Shown here: piece after piece, positions 33,706 to 41,477 of the stretch
How positions within the stretch are numbered: the stretch's first letter is position 1
How the letters are laid out: the number at the start of each line of letters is the position of its first letter
Program-made: the position numbers and the translations under genes
Assembly (NCBI GenBank): GCA_025363455.1
Contig: JANYDW010000049.1
Coordinates: 1-48,197 of the forward strand
Direction: 5' to 3'
DNA: 48,197 bases
Source: Oleiharenicola sp.
GTDB lineage: Bacteria > Verrucomicrobiota > Verrucomicrobiia > Opitutales > Opitutaceae
The notes under the pieces: generated by a model
What the model was told of the DNA's origin: nothing
What the model saw: the letters and a program-made list of their open reading frames with translations, nothing else
The model's database searches: none

Positions 33706-34044
33706 ATTTCTGCGGCTGGGATTTTTGTTCAGGGGTCAGATCCCAGAACTGCTGGATGGTGGTAATGAGCGGTCCGGACTTTGGCGCGTCCAACTCGGGC
33801 GCGCGGGTCTGGGCGTCCAAAAGCACGGTCGTCACCCAAGCCAGAGTGAGCAGGCGGAAGGCACGACGAGCCTGCGGCGCGAAGCACGAACGGGAAATTG
33901 ATTCAGCCCGTGACATGAGAGGTGACCCCAAATCGTGGGGTGGTTCCCCTAGTATCGACAGAAAGGACTCTTTCGGAAGCTGATAATTGGCGCCTTCGGC
34001 AGAAAGATGGCTGCCCAGAGATGTTCTAAACTGCCGAAATCCCT

Positions 34045-34151
34045 CCACACCCCGCCCTCTCGGGCACCCCCTCTTCCTGGACGGGAGTTCAGCTGCAAAA
34101 GTTTGATTCCCCTCCATGAAGAGGGGTGGCGCGCAGCGCCGGGGTGTGTGG
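34045..34151. repeat. Inverted repeat, CACACCCCG family
   Basis: The left arm CCACACCCCGCCCTCTCGGG (34045-34064) and the right arm ending CGCCGGGGTGTGTGG (to 34151) are imperfect inverse copies, with an inner CCCCTCCATGAAGAGGGG hairpin. The same family is at 47336-47470. It fills part of the 282-base gap between the sensor and glmM. Confidence 0.7.
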
Positions 34152-34198
34152 CTCGAACTGCGACGAGAATAGATACGCTTCAGTTGAAATTCGCCCAG

Positions 34199-35536
34199 TC
34201 ACAACACCTCGAGATCGGCGCAGGCCGCCTTCTGTAGCCGGTCGATTCCGGCCCGCACCACCTCGTCAGTCGGCCCCTCGACCAGCAGTCGCAGCTTGGC
34301 CTCCGTGCCCGAGTAGCGCACGAGCACCCGGCCACGGTCCCCAAGCTGCGCCTCAAGTTCCCGGATGATTTCGGGTAGGCAGGGCAGTTCCTCAAGTGGC
34401 TTTTTTACCCGGACATTCAGAGCTAGGGAGAGTTGGGGAAACTTCGCCAGACCGCGCCGCAGGACGGAAAGCGGCTGACCGGTGGCAAGCATCACGTCGA
34501 TAACCTTCAACGCGGCTACCAGGCCGTCTCCGGTGGGCGAGACATCGGCACAGATGACATGGCCTGACGATTCACCTCCGAGGGTGGCACCCACAGCCAA
34601 CATTCGCTCGCTCACGTAACGATCGCCGACCGGAGTACGCACCACCCGTCCACCTCCAGCCGCGACCGCGGCCTCGACCCCGAGGTTGCTCTGCACGGTG
34701 ACAACCAGGGTGTTCTTCGCTAGAGTGCCCTGCTTCAGGGCGTGCAATGCCAGGAGAGTAAGAATCTCATCGCCGTCGAGCACCACCCCATGCTCGTCAC
34801 ACAGGATGCAGCGGTCACCGTCGCCGTCGTGCGCAATACCGAGACGGGCGCCGTGGAGTCGCACGGCCTCGCTCATCTTTTCGGGATGCTCGCTGCCGAC
34901 CCCGGAGTTGATATTCGAGCCGTCAGGCGAGGCCCCGAGGCCGATGACCGCCGCCGAGAATTGTCGCAAGACCGGTCCGCTGGTGTGCACCGTCGCCCCG
35001 TTGGCCGTGTCGAGGACGATCTTCCAGCCGGCAAGATTGCCCCGGAGCAGCGGCTTCATTGCGGCAAGGTAATCCGCAACCCCGTCGGCCGTCAGGAGTG
35101 GGATGACCACCGGGTTCATCCGCCGCGGGGGCAAAAGGGTCTCGATGCGCGCCTCCTCCTCATCCGACAACTTGATGCCAGCCGGGCCGAAGAATTTGAT
35201 GCCGTTGTCGCTGGCTGGATTGTGCGACGCGGTGATTACGACACCCAGGGCCGCCCCTTGGGTGCGCACCGCCCGGGATACGGCCGGCGTCGGCAAAATT
35301 CCGAGCGAGCAAGGCTCATACCCGCCATCCGTCAATCCGTCAGCCAAGGCCTGCCGAAGCGACGGCCCCGAAGCGCGGGTATCGCAACCGATCAGGACCC
35401 GTCGGCCCGGTGGGACACCTTTCTCCCGCAGCCAGGCGGCAGCGGCGGCGCCCAGGCGCCAGGCAAAATCTTCGTTCATAGTCGCGCCGCCGTAGGGGCC
35501 GCGCACGCCGTCGGTGCCGAAATATTTTCGAATCAT
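34199..35536 (-). CDS. glmM: Phosphoglucosamine mutase
   Basis: Converts glucosamine 6-phosphate to glucosamine 1-phosphate for UDP-GlcNAc, needed for peptidoglycan and lipid A. 445 residues, the normal length. It starts MIRKYFGTDGVRG; the phosphoserine loop is VVITASHNPASDNGIKFFGP (near residue 95), the metal loop AHDGDGDRCILCDEHG (near 235), the sugar-binding loop GGESSGHVI (near 320) and the C-terminal phosphate loop VRYSGTEAKLRLLVEG (near 410). The frame opens at 35569, but the family starts at the ATG at 35536. Confidence 0.95.
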   Translation of the reverse strand: MIRKYFGTDGVRGPYGGATMNEDFAWRLGAAAAAWLREKGVPPGRRVLIGCDTRASGPSLRQALADGLTDGGYEPCSLGILPTPAVSRAVRTQGAALGVVITASHNPASDNGIKFFGPAGIKLSDEEEARIETLLPPRRMNPVVIPLLTADGVADYLAAMKPLLRGNLAGWKIVLDTANGATVHTSGPVLRQFSAAVIGLGASPDGSNINSGVGSEHPEKMSEAVRLHGARLGIAHDGDGDRCILCDEHGVVLDGDEILTLLALHALKQGTLAKNTLVVTVQSNLGVEAAVAAGGGRVVRTPVGDRYVSERMLAVGATLGGESSGHVICADVSPTGDGLVAALKVIDVMLATGQPLSVLRRGLAKFPQLSLALNVRVKKPLEELPCLPEIIRELEAQLGDRGRVLVRYSGTEAKLRLLVEGPTDEVVRAGIDRLQKAACADLEVL

Positions 35537-35549
35537 TGCAGAAAATATT

Positions 35550-35664
35550 TTAGCCACAAAAGTGCGCAAAGCTCAGTTTGAACTGCCAGGTGGCAAACTA
35601 CCGCGCGCCTATAGGCGCCTTGAGCGCACCAACTGCCTTCAAGAACCTTGCGTTCTTTTGCGGC
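35550..35664. repeat. Inverted repeat, GCCGCAAAGAACGCAAAG family
   Basis: Arms TTAGCCACAAAAGTGCGCAA (35550-35569) and CTTGCGTTCTTTTGCGGC (35647-35664) are degenerate inverted copies; a better preserved member is at 42077-42154. Between them lies a 14-base perfect palindrome GCGCCTATAGGCGC (35605-35618). Confidence 0.55.
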
Positions 35665-35696
35665 GAAACTGCCTTGGGATTGGCGCAGGGATGGAG

Positions 35697-35726
35697 CTGA
35701 ATTCTTCACTGCGTTCAGAATGACAA
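35697..35726. repeat. Solo copy of the GIY-YIG-associated repeat
   Basis: ATTCTTCACTGCGTTCAGAATGACA matches the arm at 20132-20161 (ATTCTTCGCTGCGCTCAGAATGACG) with three differences in that stretch. It is a single copy with no partner and no nuclease gene, two bases before the trpD stop. Confidence 0.6.
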
Positions 35727-35727
35727 A

Positions 35728-36777
35728 TCAGGAGGAGCCATAAAATTCCTTCGTAGCCCTGATTTTTGAGGCCACCGCCCCGCCCAGCAACAGATCACGG
35801 GCAATACCCAGCCCCTCGCGGATGCCGGTGGTGCGACCGGTGACGTACAATCCGGCCGCGGCGTTCAGCACGATGGTGTCCACGAGCCCGACCGGAGCAC
35901 GGCCCGCCAGGAGCGCCTTCACGATTGCGAGATTGGCTATGATGTCGCCGCCCTTGAGGTCGGAAAAATCGGAAGTAGGCAGGCCAAAGGTCTCGGCTCC
36001 CCACACGCCGCGGGTCTCCCGGAAACGGCCGACGCCGTGCACATGGTTAGCGGTGGCCGTGGTAACTTCGTCAATCCCCTTGCCCTCGGCAATGACGCCA
36101 TGGCCCACCAGACCGGCGGGCTGCCCGAGCTCGTCGAGTGTGAGGGCCAGCTTCTCCACCAGCGTCTGGGAATAAACCCCGAGGAGGATGTGGGCCGGGC
36201 GGCCGGGATTGATGAGCGGGCCAAGGATGTTGAAGACGGTGCGCTGACCCTGCGCCGCGAGCGCCTTGCGGACCGGCCCGATGTGCTTGAAAGCCGGGTG
36301 GTAGTTCGGGGCGAAGAAGAAGGCGAATCCGAGCTGCTCAAGCGCGCGACGTGATTTCTCCGGCGAGGCCGTGAGATCGACGCCCAGTCCGGCCAGCAGG
36401 TCGGCGCTGCCGCATCGCGAAGTGATGCCCCGATTGCCGTGCTTCATCACCGGTACGCCCGCACTCGCCAGCACGAGCACAACGACGCTGGAAATATTGA
36501 ATCCGCCCGCGTGGTCGCCACCCGTGCCGACGATGTCGATGGCGCGCGGCGCGATGGATTCCATGCCGGGATTCACCGCCAGGGCGCGGAAAGTGGTAGC
36601 AAAGCTAGCGATCTCCGACGGAGTCTCGCCCTTGGCAGCCAAGGCGGTCAGAAACGCGGCCTTGGGCCCGTCGGCGACCTCGGGCGAGCCGAGGGCGGTG
36701 GCGGCCGCATGCACATCGTCCCCATCGAGATCCTGACGGGAGTTCAAAAGGGCGGTGAGCTCGGGCAGGTCGGCCAT
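35728..36777 (-). CDS. trpD: Anthranilate phosphoribosyltransferase
   Basis: Second step of tryptophan synthesis: transfers phosphoribose from PRPP to anthranilate. 349 residues. Motifs: IDIVGTGGDHAGGFNISSVV (PRPP loop, near residue 82), PVMKHGNRGITSRCGSADLL (near 110), NYHPAFKHIGPVRKAL, NILGPLINPGRPAHILLGVY, and GIDEVTTATANHVH carrying the catalytic metal-binding region. The ATG at 36777 is four codons inside the longest frame and gives the typical N-terminus. It stands alone, divergent from uppP with 82 bases between the starts; no other trp gene is present. Confidence 0.95.
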   Translation of the reverse strand: MADLPELTALLNSRQDLDGDDVHAAATALGSPEVADGPKAAFLTALAAKGETPSEIASFATTFRALAVNPGMESIAPRAIDIVGTGGDHAGGFNISSVVVLVLASAGVPVMKHGNRGITSRCGSADLLAGLGVDLTASPEKSRRALEQLGFAFFFAPNYHPAFKHIGPVRKALAAQGQRTVFNILGPLINPGRPAHILLGVYSQTLVEKLALTLDELGQPAGLVGHGVIAEGKGIDEVTTATANHVHGVGRFRETRGVWGAETFGLPTSDFSDLKGGDIIANLAIVKALLAGRAPVGLVDTIVLNAAAGLYVTGRTTGIREGLGIARDLLLGGAVASKIRATKEFYGSS

Positions 36778-36859
36778 GGTTGTCAGCACACAATCAAAAG
36801 CCCGGGTTCAGCAAAGCATAAAACTCGACAGCTCCATACGATTCTGGGAGCACCAGCAT

Positions 36860-37861
36860 GTGCCCGCCTGCCTGCGTCTCCTTTCCCTTCCCCTGCTCGC
36901 CACGTTGCTCGCCGTAGCGCCTGGCCGGGCCGCCGAAGCCAACCCAACTCCCGTGGCCGAATTGAGCGCGGGTGATGCGATCGCCCTGGGCCTGGTGGAA
37001 GGCGTGACGGAATTCCTGCCCATTTCCTCGACCGGACATCTTATCATCGTCAATCAATTGCTCGGACTGGAATCGGAGGAGCAACTGAAAGACAAGGCTG
37101 GCCGGCCGCTCTGGCACAAGCCGCCGTCGCCCAAATATCCCGAAGGCGTTCCCCTGACCCTGAAACTCGCCGCCCATACTTATACGGTCATCATCCAGGT
37201 TGGCGCCATCGGGGCCGTGGTCCTGCTTTATTGGCAGCAACTCTTTCTCATGCTTGGTGGCTTGTTCGGCCGGAGCAGTGCGGGCCTGCGGCTGCTGCGC
37301 AATGTCCTGCTGGCCTTTTTCCCCGTGGCCGTTGTCGGGCTTCTGTTCGGCGACTTGGTGGACCGTTATCTCTTCTCCACCCTGGGCGTGGCCGCCGCCG
37401 CGATCGGCGCCTTCGTCATACTATGGGCCGAGCGTTGGCGCGAAGCCAATGCCGGGGTCGGACGCACGAAAGGCGATCCGGCGGACCTGACACCCCGCAA
37501 GGCCCTCGGAGTCGGCTTCGCCCAGTGTCTGGCGCTTTGCCCCGGCGCCAGCCGGTCTATGCTGACGATCGTGGGTGGTTACCTGGCGGGACTAGGGCCC
37601 GGCAAGGCCGCTGAATTCAGCTTTTTGGTAGGGTTGCCGACGTTGGGCGGGGCGGCCTGTTACAAAGGCCTGCAATCGGGCCCGGCCATGATTGAGGTCT
37701 TTGGCTGGGGCAGCGTACTCTTGGGGATGGCCGTGGCTGCGGTTTCAGCCCTGATTTCAGTCAAATTCCTCGTTCACCTCATCACCCGATACGGGCTGGC
37801 GTTTTTCGCCTATTATCGACTGGTATTGGCCCTCGTCCTGGTGGTGGTTTACCTGTTTTGA
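36860..37861 (+). CDS. uppP: Undecaprenyl-diphosphatase
   Basis: Integral-membrane BacA-type enzyme that recycles undecaprenyl pyrophosphate for cell-wall synthesis. About 333 residues from the GTG at 36860, which has GGGAG nine bases before it, a better signal than the ATG candidates upstream that overlap trpD. Signatures: ALGLVEGVTEFLPISSTGHL (residues about 38-57) and the second catalytic motif FAQCLALCPGASRSMLTIVG (about 223-242). At least seven hydrophobic helices follow the family pattern. The N-terminal hydrophobic stretch (LRLLSLPLLATLLAVAPG) adds an extra leader-like segment. There is an insert (EEQLKDKAGRPLWHKPPSPK) between helices 1 and 2. Confidence 0.92.
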   Translation: MPACLRLLSLPLLATLLAVAPGRAAEANPTPVAELSAGDAIALGLVEGVTEFLPISSTGHLIIVNQLLGLESEEQLKDKAGRPLWHKPPSPKYPEGVPLTLKLAAHTYTVIIQVGAIGAVVLLYWQQLFLMLGGLFGRSSAGLRLLRNVLLAFFPVAVVGLLFGDLVDRYLFSTLGVAAAAIGAFVILWAERWREANAGVGRTKGDPADLTPRKALGVGFAQCLALCPGASRSMLTIVGGYLAGLGPGKAAEFSFLVGLPTLGGAACYKGLQSGPAMIEVFGWGSVLLGMAVAAVSALISVKFLVHLITRYGLAFFAYYRLVLALVLVVVYLF

Positions 37862-37990
37862 ACCCGGTCGCCCATAGGCGCGACTATAACTCTTGACGGC
37901 TTCTGGGCCGAACCTTACCACCCTCGTCTTTATACAGAAAAATACGCTCGTTTTTACAAGCCAACCGCACTCCACTCACTCACCTTCTTT

Positions 37991-38167
37991 ATGGCCAATC
38001 CGAAACGCAAACAGTCCAAGCGCCGCAGCGCCAATCGTCGCGCCGGCAATGCTTATATCGCTCCCGAGTTCGCCAAGGACACAGATGGTGGCGCCTTCCG
38101 CCCGCATCGGGTGAACCCCAAGACCGGTATGTATCGCGGCCGACAGGTGCTTAACGTCGAGGTCTGA
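37991..38167 (+). CDS. rpmF: 50S ribosomal protein L32
   Basis: A 58-residue ribosomal protein reading MANPKRKQSKRRSANRRAGN, then AYIAPEFAKDTDGGAFRPHR and VNPKTGMYRGRQVLNVEV. The N-terminus (NPKRKxSKxRxxxRRA) is diagnostic of L32. The usual C-terminal part with the CxxCG...H zinc motif is replaced by a cysteine-free version. Position directly before plsX and fabH is the classic bacterial arrangement. No Shine-Dalgarno sequence precedes the ATG. Confidence 0.93.
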   Translation: MANPKRKQSKRRSANRRAGNAYIAPEFAKDTDGGAFRPHRVNPKTGMYRGRQVLNVEV

Positions 38168-38246
38168 GCACGACCGTTCTCCGGCTAGCTTTTTCGCCAT
38201 CCATCCCGAAACGGCCAGTCCCACGTCCGGTCACGCTCGTATTGCG

Positions 38247-39281
38247 GTGGACGCGATGGGTGGCGATCTCGGCCCCGTGGAAGTGGTTGAGGCCGTCAAG
38301 CTGGTCCTGAACGACGAGGACATCGACCCCATCATCCTCGTTGGCGACCAAGCGGTGTTGAATCCCCTGCTGGTGGCCGCCGGGTTGGCCGGCCACGCCA
38401 AGGTCAGCGTCCTGCATGCCTCCGAAGTCATCACCATGGATGACAAGCCGCTGCAGGCCCTGAAGCGCAAAAAAGACTCGTCGATGGTCAAGGCCATCGA
38501 CCTCGTGAAATCGGGCGAGGCCCGGGTCACCATCAGTTGTGGCAACACCGGCGCGCTCATGGCCGGCAGCACGCTGCGATTGCGCATGATGGACGGCGTT
38601 GACCGCCCGGCGCTGGCTGCGGTGATCCCACGTGAGAACGGTCATTTCATCCTGATCGACGCCGGGGCCAACCCCGAGGCCAAGTCCGAGCACCTCGTGC
38701 ATAACGCCATCCTCGGCGCGAACTACGCCAAGGTCATTCTCGGTGTCGCTTCTCCCCGGGTCGGCCTCATCACCATCGGCACCGAGGAGGGCAAGGGCAA
38801 CGCGCTCACCGCCGAGACCCACGAACAGCTTAAAAAAATCTCCTCCGTCATTAATTATGTGGGCCCGATCGAGGGCTTCCAGGTGTTCCGTGACACCGTG
38901 GACGTGGTCGTATGCGACGGCTTCGTCGGCAACACCCTCCTCAAAACCTGGGAATCCCTGGCCAAGTTCATCACGAGCATGCTCAAGCAGGAATTGCAGG
39001 CCAATCCCCTGCGCATGGCCGGTGCCGTGCTCGCCGGGGGCGCCTTCGACGCGCTCAAGGCCCGCATGAATCCCGACCGCTACGGCGGAGCTCCGCTGCT
39101 CGGCGTGCGGGGCAACATTCTCAAGTCACATGGCTCAAGCAACCGGCACGCCCTCGCCAGCGCGATCCGCGCCGCCGCAAAAATCATCCGGCAGGATCTT
39201 TACCAGCACACCGCCCGGGATGTGGCGCAGGCCAATTCCCTTATCACTCCGCTTCTCCCGGACCTGCCCGCCCAACCCTGA
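38247..39281 (+). CDS. plsX: Phosphate acyltransferase PlsX
   Basis: Makes acyl-phosphate from acyl-ACP, first step of phospholipid synthesis. Motifs: VDAMGGDLGPVEVVEAVKL, DDKPLQALKRKKDSSMVKAI, VTISCGNTGALMAGSTLRLR, RPALAAVIPRENGHFILIDA, IGTEEGKGN, VDVVVCDGFVGNTLLKTWES and YGGAPLLGVRGNILKSHGSS. The first canonical start codon in this frame is the GTG at 38247, but the first beta strand (ARIA) is encoded just upstream and would be lost. The open frame continues upstream; an ATC at 38199 occupies the place of an ATG and would give an N-terminus of IHPETASPTSGHARIAVDAM type. So the true start is probably upstream and non-canonical, or a base is misread. It lies 79 bases after rpmF and 11 bases before fabH. 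Confidence 0.93.
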   Translation: MDAMGGDLGPVEVVEAVKLVLNDEDIDPIILVGDQAVLNPLLVAAGLAGHAKVSVLHASEVITMDDKPLQALKRKKDSSMVKAIDLVKSGEARVTISCGNTGALMAGSTLRLRMMDGVDRPALAAVIPRENGHFILIDAGANPEAKSEHLVHNAILGANYAKVILGVASPRVGLITIGTEEGKGNALTAETHEQLKKISSVINYVGPIEGFQVFRDTVDVVVCDGFVGNTLLKTWESLAKFITSMLKQELQANPLRMAGAVLAGGAFDALKARMNPDRYGGAPLLGVRGNILKSHGSSNRHALASAIRAAAKIIRQDLYQHTARDVAQANSLITPLLPDLPAQP

Positions 39282-39292
39282 TCCCTTCCGCC

Positions 39293-40279
39293 ATGGCCTC
39301 AGTCATCATCGCCGGCGTCGGCTCCTATGCACCCGCCAAGGTGCTCACCAATGCCGATCTCTCCAAGATCGTCGACACCTCTGACGAATGGATCTTCACC
39401 CGATCAGGCATCCGGGAACGGCGGATTGCGGCACCCGACGAGGCCTGCTCGGACCTCGCCCTGAAGGCCGCCACCTCGGCGCTGGCCGATGCCAAGATCA
39501 ACGCCGCGGACATCGACCTGCTCATTGTAGCCACCTGCACGCCCGATCTGCCTCTGCCTTCCACCGCGTGTATCGTCCAGCACAAGCTGGGGATCCCGGC
39601 CCACGCCACCTGCTTCGACATCGCCGCCGCCTGCTCCGGCTTCCTCTACGCGCTGGAAATCGCCTACGGCCAGCTGCAAACCAACCGCTACAAACGCGCC
39701 CTGATCATCGGATCCGAAAAACTCTCGACGATCACCGACTGGACCGACCGCACTACCTGCGTGCTCTTCGGTGACGGTGCGGGCGCGGCCGTTCTCACCA
39801 AGGTGGACCAGCCTGGTATCGGCATCCTGGGTACCGACCTCGGGGCCGACGGTGAGTTTGTCGACAACCTTTATATTCCCGCCGGCGGCAGCCGCACCCC
39901 GGCCTCGGCCGATTCCGTTGCCAAGCGCGATCATTGCATCCGGATGAACGGCCGTGAGGTTTTCAAGAGCGCCGTGCGTGTCATGGAGACCGTCGCCCGT
40001 GAAATGATGGAACAACACAAGCTCACTCCTGACCAAATCAGCCTTGTGATCCCCCATCAGGCCAACATCCGCATCATCGAGGCATTGGCTGGCAATTTGA
40101 AAATGCCGCTGGGCAAGTTTTACGTTAACCTCGACCGCTACGGCAACACCTCCTCGGCTACCATCCCCTTGGCCCTCGACGAAGCTCGCCGGGCCGGTCG
40201 GATCAAACCCGGCGATCTTACCCTGTTGGTCGCCTTTGGCGCTGGCTTGACCTACGGGGCCACTCTTGTTCGATGGTAG
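39293..40279 (+). CDS. fabH: Beta-ketoacyl-ACP synthase III
   Basis: Initiates fatty-acid synthesis by condensing acetyl-CoA with malonyl-ACP. 328 residues. The thiolase-fold catalytic triad is visible: Cys in FDIAAACSGFLYALEIAY (near 112), His in SLVIPHQANIRIIEAL (near 254), Asn in VNLDRYGNTSSATIPLAL (near 284). Also VDTSDEWIFTRSGIRERRI near the N-terminus and GDGAGAAVL. A longer frame from 38912 overlaps plsX and is artefactual. It follows plsX and overlaps or touches the next gene. Confidence 0.96.
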   Translation: MASVIIAGVGSYAPAKVLTNADLSKIVDTSDEWIFTRSGIRERRIAAPDEACSDLALKAATSALADAKINAADIDLLIVATCTPDLPLPSTACIVQHKLGIPAHATCFDIAAACSGFLYALEIAYGQLQTNRYKRALIIGSEKLSTITDWTDRTTCVLFGDGAGAAVLTKVDQPGIGILGTDLGADGEFVDNLYIPAGGSRTPASADSVAKRDHCIRMNGREVFKSAVRVMETVAREMMEQHKLTPDQISLVIPHQANIRIIEALAGNLKMPLGKFYVNLDRYGNTSSATIPLALDEARRAGRIKPGDLTLLVAFGAGLTYGATLVRW

Positions 40280-40290
40280 ACAACTGTACC

Positions 40291-41355
40291 ATGCGCCGTC
40301 CTTCCCTCACTTTCCTCCTGGCAGCCCTCACGGTGCTGCTGCTTGCTCCCGCCCGGCTGTCCGCCGACCTCGTCTGGACTCCCGCCGAGGGCTGGAAGGT
40401 CCAAGGCGGAGCCCTCACGGCCTTCAGCGGAGAGGAGGGACGCAATGCGCTGGAATCAATGAACAAGGCGCGTACCGCCGAAGAAGCCGGGAGTGACGGC
40501 ACCGCCCTCAAGCATTATGGCAACGTCGTGCGGAAATATCCTAATTCCGTCTACGCCGCCGAAGCCCTTTACCGCATCGGTCTGATCCAGCAGAAGCGCC
40601 ACCAGTATCACAAGGCGTTCGAGACCTACCAGTCGCTGGTCAGCCGCTACCCGAACTCCGAGAAATTCAACCAGGTGATCGGCGCGCAATACAGCATCGC
40701 TTTGGATGTGTTCGGGGGCGCGCGTGCCAAGACCGTCTGGTGGCTGCCGGGATTCCGTAACCGCGACCGAGCTGTCGCCTATTTCGAGACCATTGTGCAG
40801 ACGGCACCCTACGACGACCATGCGCCGCTGGCCCTCAGGAACGCGGCACTTGGCTACAAGAAGATGGGCGAAACCGAGGCCGCCATCGACGCGCTGGACC
40901 GCATGATCAATACCTATCCGCGCAGTGTCCTCACGCCGGTTGCCTACCTACAAATCGCCGAGACGCACGCCTCCCTCGTCGACGGACCGGCTTACGATCA
41001 ATCCTCCACCAAGGAAGCCATTACGTATTATGAGGACTACATGATTCTTTTCCCGGGAGACGCCGGCATGGCGACCGCGGAAAAGGGCTTGGACAAGATG
41101 AAATCTGTGCTCGCCAGCAGCAAACTCACGATGGCGGACTACTATTTTAAGCACCGGCGGAACTACAAGGCCGCCAAAGTATTCTATAACGAAGCCATCA
41201 CGGTGTACCCTGATTCGTCAGTGGCCAAGATTGCCCGGGAAAAGCTCGTGGTGGTGGAAGCCAAGCTTGAGGAACAGGCCAAGACCCTTCCCTCCAAAAC
41301 AAGCGCGCCGAACCAGAGCCAGCCCAAGAAGCCGAAGCGCTTCTGGATTTTCTAA
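40291..41355 (+). CDS. Exported TPR protein, BamD/YfiO-like
   Basis: A 354-residue exported protein with a signal peptide (TFLLAALTVLLLAPARLSAD, no lipobox). TPR-type units start about residue 45: the first, GSDGTALKHYGNVVRKYPNS, is followed by YAAEALYRIGLIQQKRHQYH KAFETYQSLVSRYPNS-type repeats, and more near residues 165-200 (DRAVAYFETIVQTAPY, AIDALDRMINTYPRS) and 245-310. This tandem TPR with PNS-type ends is the BamD/YfiO pattern of outer-membrane-protein assembly. BamD is normally a lipoprotein, which this is not, and it is longer by about 100 residues, so the role is tentative. The frame's first start (40273) overlaps the fabH stop; the ATG at 40291 fits the signal peptide better. The lptE gene follows. 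Confidence 0.7.
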   Translation: MRRPSLTFLLAALTVLLLAPARLSADLVWTPAEGWKVQGGALTAFSGEEGRNALESMNKARTAEEAGSDGTALKHYGNVVRKYPNSVYAAEALYRIGLIQQKRHQYHKAFETYQSLVSRYPNSEKFNQVIGAQYSIALDVFGGARAKTVWWLPGFRNRDRAVAYFETIVQTAPYDDHAPLALRNAALGYKKMGETEAAIDALDRMINTYPRSVLTPVAYLQIAETHASLVDGPAYDQSSTKEAITYYEDYMILFPGDAGMATAEKGLDKMKSVLASSKLTMADYYFKHRRNYKAAKVFYNEAITVYPDSSVAKIAREKLVVVEAKLEEQAKTLPSKTSAPNQSQPKKPKRFWIF

Positions 41356-41405
41356 CCGGCGGAATTCCCGCCTCCTGTCATTGTGATCCCTTTGTTTGCT
41401 GCTGG

Positions 41406-41477
41406 AATGTGGGAGGGGCTTTATGCCCCGACGTCCACGGCGCCCGTTATCCCGTCGGGGCATAAAGCCTCTCCCAC
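41406..41477. repeat. Palindromic repeat at the start of lptE
   Basis: AATGTGGGAGGGGCTTTATG... (41406-41432) and, inverted, GTCGGGGCATAAAGCCTCTC... (41454-41477). Same family as 17150-17224 and 28426-28483. The ATG inside the left arm (41407) is in frame with lptE. Confidence 0.88.

Larger units (their letters stand above)
30398..33916 (-). pseudogene. Hybrid sensor histidine kinase/response regulator broken by two frameshifts
   Basis: One gene is spread over three reading frames. Frame 1 (33916 down to about 33638): signal peptide and a first periplasmic segment ending YFDPDWRMLFVQDLTG. Frame 2 (about 33635 down to 31646): a series of periplasmic beta/OB-like domains, up to the membrane segment WWTRTSILVFTGML. 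Frame 3 (about 31644 to 30398): the rest of the membrane segment (ALLFVGWITVLHRQ), kinase and receiver. The first junction is an indel near 33636; the second is one missing base in a run of four G (31645-31648, C on the plus strand), in the middle of the transmembrane helix. Protein similarity continues cleanly across both, so either the gene decayed very recently or the assembly has two errors. Intact length would be about 1,170 residues. Confidence 0.75.

Noticed and set aside
38912..39292. Longer N-terminus of FabH
   Set aside because: The extra 127 residues are plsX read in another frame; FabH begins at the ATG at 39293.
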